64,000 bases of DNA, taken from the NCBI RefSeq assembly GCF_036227125.1, contig NZ_CP109435.1, positions 124,001-188,000 on the forward strand, read 5' to 3'. The position numbers and the translations under genes are program-made. The notes beneath the pieces are model-generated. The model was not told where the DNA came from, did no database searches, and worked only from the letters and a program-made list of their open reading frames with translations. The DNA comes from Streptomyces sp. NBC_01485 (GTDB lineage: Bacteria; Actinomycetota; Actinomycetes; Streptomycetales; Streptomycetaceae). Positions 8,598 through 16,742 of the stretch are shown piece by piece (position 1 is the stretch's first letter; every line of letters starts with the position of its first letter).

Positions 8598-9024
8598 TGT
8601 CAACCTCAACCCTTCGTGGGGGCCGGTTCGATCCGTCGCGGACACCGCGTCGACCGGACCGGAACGGCAGGGTGGGCAGGCGGAGACTGCTGTCCGCTGA
8701 ATCACAGCACCGTCCCCCTGGCGCAAGACCTGCGTGGACGATACCGGAGCCTAAGGGGCGATCCGCCGCGCGCCAAGGTCTCCGCACGGGGGACCCTCCA
8801 GCGCCCGGCCCCGCCGCGGCGGGACACCGGAACTCCCGCCCACCTCGGGTTCCTTCGCACAGGCGCCACGCAGACGCACGCCCGGCGGGCCGATCGCCGC
8901 GGTTCTGCGCCCGGGTGCTCAATCCGGAGCAGAGCAGCCGCCCATCACGGTTCTAGCATCGGCGTCACACCACGAGATTGACTCATTCATCCTCAGGTGA
9001 CCTGGTAAGCCAGGGAAACGGAGC
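8598..9024. other. Divergent intergenic region between Crp/Fnr gene and P450 remnant
   Basis: No gene is visible. It holds the two divergent promoters and operator 4. Apart from the site at 8917-8930 I saw no further dyad of the same type. Confidence 0.6.
8917..8959 (+). promoter_or_regulatory. Candidate class II Crp/Fnr promoter for the P450 gene
   Basis: Dyad GCTCA-ATCC-GGAGC (8917-8930, one arm mismatch) is followed by a TAGCAT hexamer at 8954-8959, centre to centre 33 nt. This nearly reproduces the spacing seen at 6409-6450. The ATG of the P450 remnant is at 9025. Confidence 0.45.
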
Positions 9025-9688
9025 ATGTCCGTGAGCGACCGGTCCCCGCAAGCCGATGCCCAGGAACCCCCGATCCTGCCTACGGGCCCGCGGGTCGACC
9101 CGTACGAGATGTACGCCAAGATGCGCGCGGACGGCGTGGTGCAGCTCATCCGCGAGCCCAACGGCCTCCACCGGCAGATCGTCCTGCGCTACGAGGAGGC
9201 CAAGGCCGTGATGGCGGACCCGCGCTTCGCCAAGGATCCGGGCCTCGCCTGGGACCAGTTGCGCGAAGCGGGGTACGTCAAGGGCGAGCGCGACAACCGC
9301 GAGGCCTGTCTCCAACACCTGGTCAACACCGACCCGCCGGACCACACCCGGTTGCGTCGGCTGATCAGCAAGGCGTTCACCAAGCGGCGCATGGAGGAGA
9401 CGCGGCCCCGCACGCAGGAGATCGCGGCTGAACTCCTCGACCGGATGGACCCGTCGGGGACCGTCGATCTCGTGGAGGACTACGCCCACCCGCTGGCGAC
9501 CACGGTCATCTGCGAGATTCTCGGGGTGCCCGACAACGACCGAGGGCCAGGTCGGCGTCTCCGCGCTGCTGCGCCGCTTCCCCGAGGCCTCACTCGGCTG
9601 CTCGCCCGACGAGCTGCGCCGGCGCCCCACCCGCATCATGCGGGGCCTTGTCGAACTGCCCGTCCGCCTGGGACCGCACAAGCAGTAG
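9025..9688 (+). pseudogene. Cytochrome P450 with internal deletion
   Basis: The first 170 or so residues are a normal bacterial P450 N-terminus (PTGPRVDPYEMYAKMRADG, a DPPDHTRLRRLISKAF segment, then ICEILGVPDND). After about 9540 the frame changes and the sequence resumes, one frame over, with the last 48 residues of a P450 (GQVGVSALLRRFPEA, then RPTRIMRGLVELPVRLG and a stop at 9686-9688). The I-helix, ExxR and haem-Cys loop are missing, roughly 180 codons, so the product cannot bind haem. The original frame stays open into the downstream phosphopantetheinyl transferase gene, which could yield a meaningless fusion. This was probably a tailoring oxidase of the polyketide cluster. Confidence 0.88.
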
Positions 9689-9720
9689 GGGACAGGGGTC
9701 GAGTGGACCGCCGTCCGCGC

Positions 9721-10560
9721 ATGTCCAGAACCCGGCAGGCCCATGTGTGGACCTGCCGGGTTCCGAGGTCCCCCGAGGGGGGAGACGACCAGGCCGCCCG
9801 GTGGCTGCCGTTGCTCTCGGTGAGCGAGCGGGACCGAATGGACCGCTTCCGCCACGCCGCGGACCGCGACCTCTATGCCACCGCGCACGGCCTGCTGCGT
9901 ACCGCGCTGAGCCGGGCCGCACCCGGGGTCGATCCCACCGAGTGGCAGTTCCGCACCGGGCCGCAGGGCCGCCCGGAACTGGCGGGCGAGGCGGCCGGCA
10001 CGGGGCTGCGGTTCAATCTCTCGCACACCGCGGGACTGGCCGCCTGTGTGGTGACCCGGGGGCCGGACTGCGGGATCGACGTCGAGGCACTCGGGCGTCG
10101 CAGCGCGGACCACCGGTCGGTGCGCACGGTCCTGGCCCCGTCCGAAGCGGCGGCGCTGCTCGCACTGCCGGAGCCGTCGCGCGCCGCGGGGTTCCTGCGC
10201 TACTGGACTCTCAAAGAGGCGTACGCCAAGGCCATCGGCCTCGGCCTGTCCGTTCCCTTCGACCAGTGCTGTTTCTCGTTCACCGGGGCCCCCGGGAGCA
10301 GCGGCCCGGGCGCGGACACCGGGGCCATCTCGCTGTCCCACGACCACGCCGGGCGTTGGCAGTTCCGGCAGTGGCTGCCCGGCCCGGAACATCTGCTGGC
10401 GCTCGCTCTGCGCCGGGGTGCCGGCGCCGACCTGACGGTGGTCGGCCACGGTGTGGACGCCGGCCTGCCGTCGGACCCCCGCCGGTCCCTGTCCCCGCCC
10501 GCTCGCGCCGCAAGGCCGGTCAGTCCGTCGCCAGGTAACGGACAAGACGTGGTTCGTTGA
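9721..10560 (+). CDS. Sfp-type 4'-phosphopantetheinyl transferase
   Basis: 279 aa from ATG 9721; an in-frame GTG at 9703 with AGGGG 4 nt before it is an equally good start. Family motifs are clear: NLSHT, GIDVEALGRR with the Mg2+-binding Asp and Glu, and WTLKEAYAKAIGLGL. It transfers phosphopantetheine from CoA to the conserved Ser of carrier-protein domains and could serve the polyketide cluster and the NRPS elsewhere in the window. The gene is in the same frame as the P450 remnant and follows its true stop by 14-32 nt. Its 3' end overlaps the convergent Crp/Fnr gene by 41 nt. Confidence 0.92.
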   Translation: MSRTRQAHVWTCRVPRSPEGGDDQAARWLPLLSVSERDRMDRFRHAADRDLYATAHGLLRTALSRAAPGVDPTEWQFRTGPQGRPELAGEAAGTGLRFNLSHTAGLAACVVTRGPDCGIDVEALGRRSADHRSVRTVLAPSEAAALLALPEPSRAAGFLRYWTLKEAYAKAIGLGLSVPFDQCCFSFTGAPGSSGPGADTGAISLSHDHAGRWQFRQWLPGPEHLLALALRRGAGADLTVVGHGVDAGLPSDPRRSLSPPARAARPVSPSPGNGQDVVR

Positions 10561-11188
10561 CGGTGAGATGGGCGCTGCCGCCGCAGGCGATCAGCCCCTC
10601 GCGCCGGAAGTTCTTGAGGAAGAAACCGACGCGCGAGCGCGTGGTGCCCACCATCTCCGAGAGATCCTCGTGAGTGATGCGCCTGTCGATCCTCAGCTCG
10701 ACGCCCTGTCGCTTACCCACCTTCCATGCGAGCTCAAGGAGAGCGGCGGCCAGACGCCTCTCACTCGTCATGGTCACCCTGTTGGCGATCACCCGCTGCT
10801 GATCCGACAGCAGGGACAACAGATGGAGGGCGAAGTCCTCCGCGAAGTGCTCCCTCTGCAGCGCGGCGGCCAGCCTTGACGCCGGAACCCGGCGAAGCAC
10901 CGTCGGCTTCATCGCCGTCGCCGTCTCCATACGGGTTCCTGAGAGGATCGCCAGCTCTCCGAAGAACTCCCCTTCGACCATCACCGAAAGCAGACATCGC
11001 TTTCCATCGGGTGAGTCGGAGACGAGTTTAATCTGCCCCTCCTCGATCAGATAAAGATTTCCGTCCTGCTGCCCACTCGAGTAGGCGCTGGCTCCCCGGG
11101 CGAGGTACATCACAGACGCGCTGCTGCCATCTCGGAGCACGGCGCTTCGCAGAATCTCCGTGAACGGTATGCGCTCGACCACACCCAT
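10520..11188 (-). CDS. Crp/Fnr-family transcriptional regulator, cluster copy 2
   Basis: 222 aa. A cNMP-binding-like domain (about 20-135, with MVEGEFFGELAILSG) is followed by a Crp winged helix with ITHEDLSEMVGTTRSRVGFF. It is a shorter paralogue of the regulator at 7824-8597, with the same recognition helix GTTRSRVGFFLK, so overlapping or competing control of one regulon is likely. No ligand-binding Arg/Ser signature of cAMP receptors was recognised with confidence. The gene is convergent with the phosphopantetheinyl transferase gene, and its promoter lies in the gene-poor stretch to the right. No GCTCA-N4-TGAGC dyad was found in front of it. Confidence 0.88.
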   Translation of the reverse strand: MGVVERIPFTEILRSAVLRDGSSASVMYLARGASAYSSGQQDGNLYLIEEGQIKLVSDSPDGKRCLLSVMVEGEFFGELAILSGTRMETATAMKPTVLRRVPASRLAAALQREHFAEDFALHLLSLLSDQQRVIANRVTMTSERRLAAALLELAWKVGKRQGVELRIDRRITHEDLSEMVGTTRSRVGFFLKNFRREGLIACGGSAHLTVNEPRLVRYLATD

Positions 11189-12117
11189 AAAGAATTTCCC
11201 CCCGGCCTAGCTGTCACTCAATGTTCGGCAGATCGACGCATTCCTCTTCAGGAAAGAGACTTCGAAGGAGACCCGGCCTGCGCACTCGCCCCATCAGGCC
11301 CATCAGGCCCATCAACAACTCCAGTAGTACCTCCGGCCAAGCCGAAACGGGCCGCCGGACGGGTGGAGGCGGTTACGACGGAAGCGCACCACGGCATAAC
11401 GGGAGCCACCGGACGGAGCCCCTGCCCGCTCACCTCGCCGACCTGCGGGCGAGCACCCCCCGTGGGCCCGCTGCCGCCGTAGATGAAATGTCCACGCCCC
11501 GCACCCTGCGGGCATCATGGAACGGAGAACAGGCCCGCACACAAAGCTCCCCCTTATCACCCGGAGCGCCCTTCACCGAGCAGCTCCCGATGGTGCCCCC
11601 AATCACCCGAGAGGATGAACCGCTGCATCCCCTCGTTCTCTACACCCTACGACCGCGTTCGATTACTTCAGAGGCCACGTTCAGCCAATGCGTCTAGAAG
11701 TGCACCAGGCCGGACGGTCTACGATCGAATCAGGACAGAATAGAACACGATCGGCGCCACTTCCCCACCGTACGAGTTTTAAACCTTGGATGACCCACGT
11801 CATCCGACCCCGAATTTCAGCCAACCAGTGCGCGGGTTCTCGCAGAGCACTTGATGAGTGACCGGAATTCCGCATGAGCACGCCAAACGGAGATCCCATG
11901 GCAGGAATTGGGCCGCCTTGACTCAAGTACGGTTGACCTTTTGCCGACTTTTTATGTCCGAGTTAAGCACACCATTGATCGATTGTTGACCTCGATTCGT
12001 CAGCAGGATTCGGCGGCTGACCTGTTCGGCAGTCCGCCCGTAATGTCCTCGGGCCGCTCGAGGCGGGCCGTCGCGTGACGCCGCGGGTGCACCGGGTTCC
12101 ACGGGCCCGGAGTGGGA
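11189..12117. other. Gene-poor stretch
   Basis: About 930 bp with only short low-quality open frames. Composition is more AT-rich between about 11690 and 11990 than in neighbouring genes. It probably marks the right border of the polyketide cluster. I recognise nothing in it beyond the promoter region of the regulator at 11188. Confidence 0.6.
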
Positions 12118-12288
12118 TCCTCCCGGCTCATCCACCTCAGTCCCGCCGAGATCCGACGCCTGATCACCCGCCTCACCGACCGCCGCCCCACCCCGGTCGA
12201 CGACATTCTGCACTGGTCACGCCGGCGACGACGACGTCAGCACCGAGCCCGCACCAGCCACTGCAAACGACGCGGACACAGTCCCTGA
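12118..12288 (+). pseudogene. Transposase C-terminal remnant
   Basis: The plus frame reads LIHLSPAEIRRLITRLTD, then HWSRRRRRRQHRARTSH, and a stop. This EIRRLL plus HWSxWRRRHQxRARxSH pattern is the C-terminus of a DDE transposase type common in Streptomyces (IS701/IS4-like, family not certain). The rest of the gene is gone and no terminal repeats were seen. Confidence 0.6.
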
Positions 12289-12428
12289 AAACTGCCCGCA
12301 ATCAGGACAAGCACCGTTGCGGTACCAGCCGGCGGACCGGGGCCGGCCGCACCGCACTCCTGCCGGTCGTTTCACCGTTGTGCCGCAGCCGCCGTCATTG
12401 AGTACTCACTGCGACGTTCCGCGCCGCG

Positions 12429-13682
12429 TCAGTCGGCCGCCGGGAGGCGAAGCGTGGCGACGGCCCCGCCGTCGGGCGCGTTGGCGAAGGACAGCGACGC
12501 CCCGATGACCTGGGCCTGGCCGAGCGCGATGGTCAACCCGAGGCCGTGACCCCGGCCGCGTTCCGACGCCCCGGTGCGGAACCGTTGGGGTCCGTCGGCG
12601 AGCAGTTCGCGGGAGAAGCCCGGGCCGTGGTCCCGTACGGTCACGCAGGTCCCCGCCACCTCGACCTCGACGGGGGCGCGACCATGCCGGTGGGCGTTGA
12701 CGACCAGGTTGGCGACGATCCTGTCGAGCCGGCGCGGGTCGGTCTCGGCGGACAGGGCGCCGGCCGTGGTGAGCTGTGTCTGCAGCCCGGTGCGGGCCAG
12801 CGACTCCCCGACCGCCTCGGCGAGCGGAACGGGCCCGACGTCGGCCCGCTCGGCGCCCGCGTCGAGCCGGGAGATCTCCAGCAGGTTCTCCACCAGCGTC
12901 CGCAGCACGCCCACCCGGTCCCTGACGAGATCCGTGGCCTCCCCCTCGGGGAGCAGCCCGCTCGCGATGACCAGACCCATCAGCGGGGTGCGCAATTCGT
13001 GAGCGACGTCGGCGGTGAAGCGCTGCTCGGCCAGCAGCCGCCCGAGCAGGCTGTCGGCCATGGAATCGACGGTGGCAGATATCTCGGCGATCTCGTCGCT
13101 GCCGCGGCCGGCCGCGGTCCTGGCAGCCAGGTCACCGGCCGCGATCCGGTGCGCGGTCCGCGCCACCCGCCGCAGCCTGCGGTTGGGCAGTTCCGCGGCG
13201 AGCGCTGACAGCGGTACGACGACGGCCAGCGCGACCAGGGAGTACTTCCACATGTGCCGGTCCAGGGCGCGCCGGGTGAGCAGGTCGGACGTCATGTCGA
13301 CTTCCACCGCGACGGGGCTGCCTCGGTACGTCTGCGCCGCCCACATCGAGGGGTGGTCCCCGGGGCCGTCACCGTCGTACCAGGTGGCATACCCGTCCCT
13401 CAGACCCTGCGGGTCCCCGAGCCGGCGCAGCAGCTCGTCGGGCATGGCCCCGGGCGGCATCCGAAGCGCGTCGGGCGGGGCGCCGTCCCGCTCGTAGTCC
13501 TGCACGTCTTGGGACAGCTGCGTCACGGCCTTGGACCTGCCGTCGTTCAGCGACCGGGCCAGGGTGCTGAGGTGGACCAGAATCCCGACGGTCAGCGCGA
13601 TGGCGCAGCAGGCCACGGCGACAAGCACAGCGATCTTCCAGCGCAGCGAACGCCAGTTCAGCAGGTCGCGCAGGGTGTCCAC
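12429..13682 (-). CDS. Two-component sensor histidine kinase (CseC-like)
   Basis: 417 aa from GTG 13682, one base after the stop of the upstream regulator gene. A transmembrane helix (about 14-38), an extracytoplasmic sensor region of about 120 residues and a second helix (about 165-185) precede a HAMP segment (RRLRRVARTAHRIAAGDLA). Then come the phospho-acceptor box with His in FTADVAHELRTPLM, the N box in LVVNAHRHG and the G boxes VRDHGPGFS and GHGLGLTIA. It should autophosphorylate in response to an envelope signal and pass the phosphate to the response regulator encoded just upstream. General resemblance is to the CseB/CseC envelope-stress pair, but no sigma factor gene is adjacent here, so the name is not assigned. 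Confidence 0.9.
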   Translation of the reverse strand: MDTLRDLLNWRSLRWKIAVLVAVACCAIALTVGILVHLSTLARSLNDGRSKAVTQLSQDVQDYERDGAPPDALRMPPGAMPDELLRRLGDPQGLRDGYATWYDGDGPGDHPSMWAAQTYRGSPVAVEVDMTSDLLTRRALDRHMWKYSLVALAVVVPLSALAAELPNRRLRRVARTAHRIAAGDLAARTAAGRGSDEIAEISATVDSMADSLLGRLLAEQRFTADVAHELRTPLMGLVIASGLLPEGEATDLVRDRVGVLRTLVENLLEISRLDAGAERADVGPVPLAEAVGESLARTGLQTQLTTAGALSAETDPRRLDRIVANLVVNAHRHGRAPVEVEVAGTCVTVRDHGPGFSRELLADGPQRFRTGASERGRGHGLGLTIALGQAQVIGASLSFANAPDGGAVATLRLPAAD

Positions 13683-13683
13683 G

Positions 13684-14466
13684 TCAGCGCCGCAACTTGT
13701 AGCCGAACCCGCGGGCGGTCTGAATCCGCTCGGCTCCGATCTTCTTCCGCAGCCGGTGGACGCACAGGTCGACCACGCGGCTGTCGCCGTCCCAGCCGTA
13801 GTCCCACACGTTGCGCAGCAGCATCTGCCGGTCCAGAACGACGCCGGGGTTCGCGGCCAGTTCCAGCAGGAGCCGCAGCTCGGTGGGGGCCAGCGCAACC
13901 GGTTCGCCCGCCCTGAACACCTCGAGACCGACGATGTCGATGGTCAGGTCGCCGAAGACCAGCGGGGCATGTTCGTCCGGGCGGCCGGAATCCTCCTGCC
14001 GCGCTGCACCGCCCACCGGTTCGGTCGGGGGGTAGTGCAGCGCGGCAGGGTTGAAGGTCGCCCGCCGCAGCAGCGAGCGGATCCGGGCCACCAGCACCGC
14101 GGTGTCGACGGGTTTGACCACGTAGTCGTCGGCACCCGCCTCCAGGGCGGAGACCACGTACAGGGCGTCGCCGCGCGCGGACATCATCAGGATCGGGTCC
14201 ATGCTGGTCTCCCTGACCCGGCGGCACAGCCCGATGCCGTCGAGGGCAGGCAGCATCACGTCCAGCAGCAGCAGGTCGTGGCGGCCTTCCCGGAACAGCT
14301 CGAGTCCGGTCAGGCCGTCGCCGGCGGAGGTGACACGGTAGCCGTAGCGCTCCAGCGCCATGGTGACCGATCTGCGGATCACCTCGTCGTCCTCGACGAG
14401 CAGGATCGCCACGGGCGCCAGGGCGTTTCCACCGGCCACTGGAACCGACATCTCTCCCCATCGCAC
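13684..14466 (-). CDS. OmpR/PhoB-family response regulator
   Basis: 260 aa from GTG 14466, or 255 aa from an ATG at 14451. The receiver domain (about 18-130) has the acidic pair VEDDE, the phospho-accepting Asp in LLLLDVMLP and the conserved Lys in VVKPVD. A long linker (about 135-170) leads to a winged-helix effector domain ending RIQTARGFGYKLRR. It is the partner of the kinase at 12429-13682, transcribed from the same operon with a 1 nt gap. Targets are not evident; the two-trypsin protease gene just upstream on the same strand is a possible neighbour target but no operator was identified. Confidence 0.92.
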   Translation of the reverse strand: MRWGEMSVPVAGGNALAPVAILLVEDDEVIRRSVTMALERYGYRVTSAGDGLTGLELFREGRHDLLLLDVMLPALDGIGLCRRVRETSMDPILMMSARGDALYVVSALEAGADDYVVKPVDTAVLVARIRSLLRRATFNPAALHYPPTEPVGGAARQEDSGRPDEHAPLVFGDLTIDIVGLEVFRAGEPVALAPTELRLLLELAANPGVVLDRQMLLRNVWDYGWDGDSRVVDLCVHRLRKKIGAERIQTARGFGYKLRR

Positions 14467-14569
14467 ATAGGTAGTGAAGGACCATCATGCGACAGGGGAT
14501 ACCGCCCTGCCGAATCCTGTCTCCACCGCGCCTGCACCAGGGCTGAGTTCGCCGGTGATGTCGACCGGG

Positions 14570-16192
14570 TCAGGGTTTGTAGGTCTGGGAGCCGCCCTGC
14601 CGGCCCTGGTCACTGGGGCGGCCGTCGCGGTGGCCGGAACGCGGCGTGGCACCGGTGAGGGTGCAGCCCCGGTGGGACAGGTCCAGTCTTGATCCCTTGG
14701 CCAGGCAGTCCGTGATCATGTAAACCTGCTGGCCATAGCCACGGCCCTTCTCGGAGGTTACTTCCCCGTTCGGGCCCACTTCGCAGGGGTTGTTGTCGGT
14801 GCACTGCTCGCCGGCATCGTTGTGGGTGTTGTGGATTCCCACGACCGTGGTGCCGTCGGGGGCCAACAGCGCCGAGCCGGAGTCGCCGTGCCAGGGGGTG
14901 CAGTCTTCGGTGGTGGTGTAGCGGATCGAGTTGTTCAGCTGGTAACCGCCCTCCCGCAGGTGTGGGACCACGGCCTCGGCGGTGCAGTTGTAGCGGATGC
15001 CGGTGGATGCCACGGTCAGTGGGTCGCCTGCGCGCACGGGGGTGGAGGTGAGCTGGAAGATTTTCGCGCCTTCGGCCTTCAACTGCGCGTAGGTCTTGTC
15101 CAGGCGGTAGAGCGCGATGTCGGTGCCGGTCATCGTCGCGTACACCAGCCGTTTCGCACGGGCGGTGGTCTGGGGGTAGCCCTGACGGTCGGCGACAGGC
15201 ACCTCGCGGTCGGCCTGCTGGTCCAGCAGCGCGGTTCCGGGCGCGGGCCACTGCCCTTGCACGCAGTGGCCGTTGGTCAGCAACAGCGCCGGGTCCTGCG
15301 GCCGGGAGGCGGGGGTACGGACCACTGAGCCCACGCAGTTGCTCAGGTCCGCCGCACCTTCCACGTCCGGGATCTGGTCATCGGGGGGCACGTTGGTGCC
15401 GGTGATGATGCCGTTGATCCAGTCGGCGTGCCTGGTGACATCGGTGTACAGCGTCTTGCCGCTTTCGTCGGGGCCGCTGACCACACCAGCCACCGCCCAC
15501 TGACCGCCCTCGCGGACCAGCGCAGGACCCCCGGAGTCCATGTTCGACGCGGCGACGCTGCCGTCGGCGCTACCGATGCACAACTCTCCGCTGGGCTCGG
15601 CTGACGGACACGTCGAGACCGGCTGCGCCACGGTGTCAGCCTCCCGCAGCCGCGTGGGGGAACACGCCTGATTGGTGCTGTCGTCGCAGGTCATGCCCCA
15701 GCCGATGATGCGGACGGGAGTGTTGTCCGGCGGAGTGGTCGAGGCGATCCGCACGGGCTTGGCCCGAACCGGGGTCCGCAGGTGCATCAACGCCATGTCC
15801 CGGCCCCAGAAACCCCCCTCGTCTCGACTGGTCGCCAGCCGGTAGTAATGGTCGACCTCGGCGACCTCGCCTCCGGACGTGGTGTCCAGTGACCCGACCC
15901 GGACCTTCCAGCCGCGCGGGACACCCGCCTTCGCGCCGGTCGGGTTCCTGCCGGCGCAGTGGCTGGCGGTCAGAACCCATTGCGGCGCAAGGACCTCCAC
16001 CCCACAGCCGTGTTTGTCCGGGCGTGGCGGCGCGGGATAGGACGGCTGAAAAGAGCCCATGAACGAGTACGCATGGGTGGACTCGGTGCCACCCACGATG
16101 GCCTGCGCCGGTAAGGCGGCCATCAGGGTCGCGGTCACCGCGACCCCCGTCGTCAGGACGGCGGCCGCCCTTCGGCCTATCGACGTGCGCAT
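14570..16192 (-). CDS. Secreted tandem double trypsin-like serine protease
   Basis: 540 aa. The start at 16192 is preceded by AAGGGGAG at 8 nt and followed by a Sec signal ending ALPAQA. Domain 1 (about 32-265) begins directly with IVGG and has His78 in TASHC, Asp132 in RDMALM and Ser220 in DSGGP. Domain 2 (about 280-520) is a second S1-type fold with His309 in NGHC, Asp358 in GTDIALY and Ser438 in GDSGS. Both triads appear intact, and many cysteines suggest disulfides in each half. Signal peptidase cleavage after AQA would expose IVGG without a propeptide, so domain 1 may be active on secretion. The second domain is more divergent, closer to bacterial glutamyl-endopeptidase-like S1 members. 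Confidence 0.9.
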   Translation of the reverse strand: MRTSIGRRAAAVLTTGVAVTATLMAALPAQAIVGGTESTHAYSFMGSFQPSYPAPPRPDKHGCGVEVLAPQWVLTASHCAGRNPTGAKAGVPRGWKVRVGSLDTTSGGEVAEVDHYYRLATSRDEGGFWGRDMALMHLRTPVRAKPVRIASTTPPDNTPVRIIGWGMTCDDSTNQACSPTRLREADTVAQPVSTCPSAEPSGELCIGSADGSVAASNMDSGGPALVREGGQWAVAGVVSGPDESGKTLYTDVTRHADWINGIITGTNVPPDDQIPDVEGAADLSNCVGSVVRTPASRPQDPALLLTNGHCVQGQWPAPGTALLDQQADREVPVADRQGYPQTTARAKRLVYATMTGTDIALYRLDKTYAQLKAEGAKIFQLTSTPVRAGDPLTVASTGIRYNCTAEAVVPHLREGGYQLNNSIRYTTTEDCTPWHGDSGSALLAPDGTTVVGIHNTHNDAGEQCTDNNPCEVGPNGEVTSEKGRGYGQQVYMITDCLAKGSRLDLSHRGCTLTGATPRSGHRDGRPSDQGRQGGSQTYKP

Positions 16193-16742
16193 GAGTGACT
16201 CCCCTTTCGTCGGCCGCCGGCCATCGCTCCGGCGGGCTGGTACGGGGGAACAGCAGTCGGCCGTCCCGTCCGGCCTCGATCCTGGACCCAGCGGTCTACC
16301 GGCGGGTCTCCCCCGCGTATCAGGCGCCGCACGGCAACCGCTCAGTTGTGTATCAGCGCGTCCAACAGGTCGGATGATGCCGTGGACATGCACGGGACGC
16401 GGTCCGCGGCCGTTCTCGAAGTGCGCGTCGAAGTGCGCGTCGAAGTGCGGGAGCCCGCGGCTGTTCATGAACGGAGTGCCGGCTGCCAGGTCCCTCTCTC
16501 CGGTCGGCCTTCGATGCGTGCCGGAATGAAACGGCGGCAAGGCGGCCCAGGAGACCGGGCCGAGGCACCGCTTCCGGCTCCGGGACAGGACTTCGGACCC
16601 AAGGTGCGGTCGGAGTGGGCATGATGACTCTCTTTCAGAAGTGCGCCGGCGAGATCAGGAAGGCAAGATCAACGCTGGGAGTCGTCGACCGTTCGGCCAT
16701 CGCGCCGCGGTGGACGGTTCGGGCGGCTCGCTCGGGGACGCG
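16193..16742. other. Intergenic region, no gene recognised
   Basis: About 550 bp holding the protease promoter region. Short overlapping frames on both strands lack family features. GCGCGTCGAAGT-type short repeats occur near 16425-16445. Confidence 0.5.

Noticed and set aside
9025..10560. Single 511-aa P450-phosphopantetheinyl transferase fusion
   Set aside because: The P450 C-terminus and its stop are visible in another frame at 9686-9688; the long frame is an accident of the deletion.
11221..11743. Plus-strand frames in the gene-poor stretch after the Crp/Fnr gene
   Set aside because: No SD, no recognisable domain and AT-richer composition unlike neighbouring genes.
12429..14466. Assignment as the cseB/cseC genes
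   Set aside because: The pair resembles them, but the sigma-E and CseA genes expected upstream are absent.
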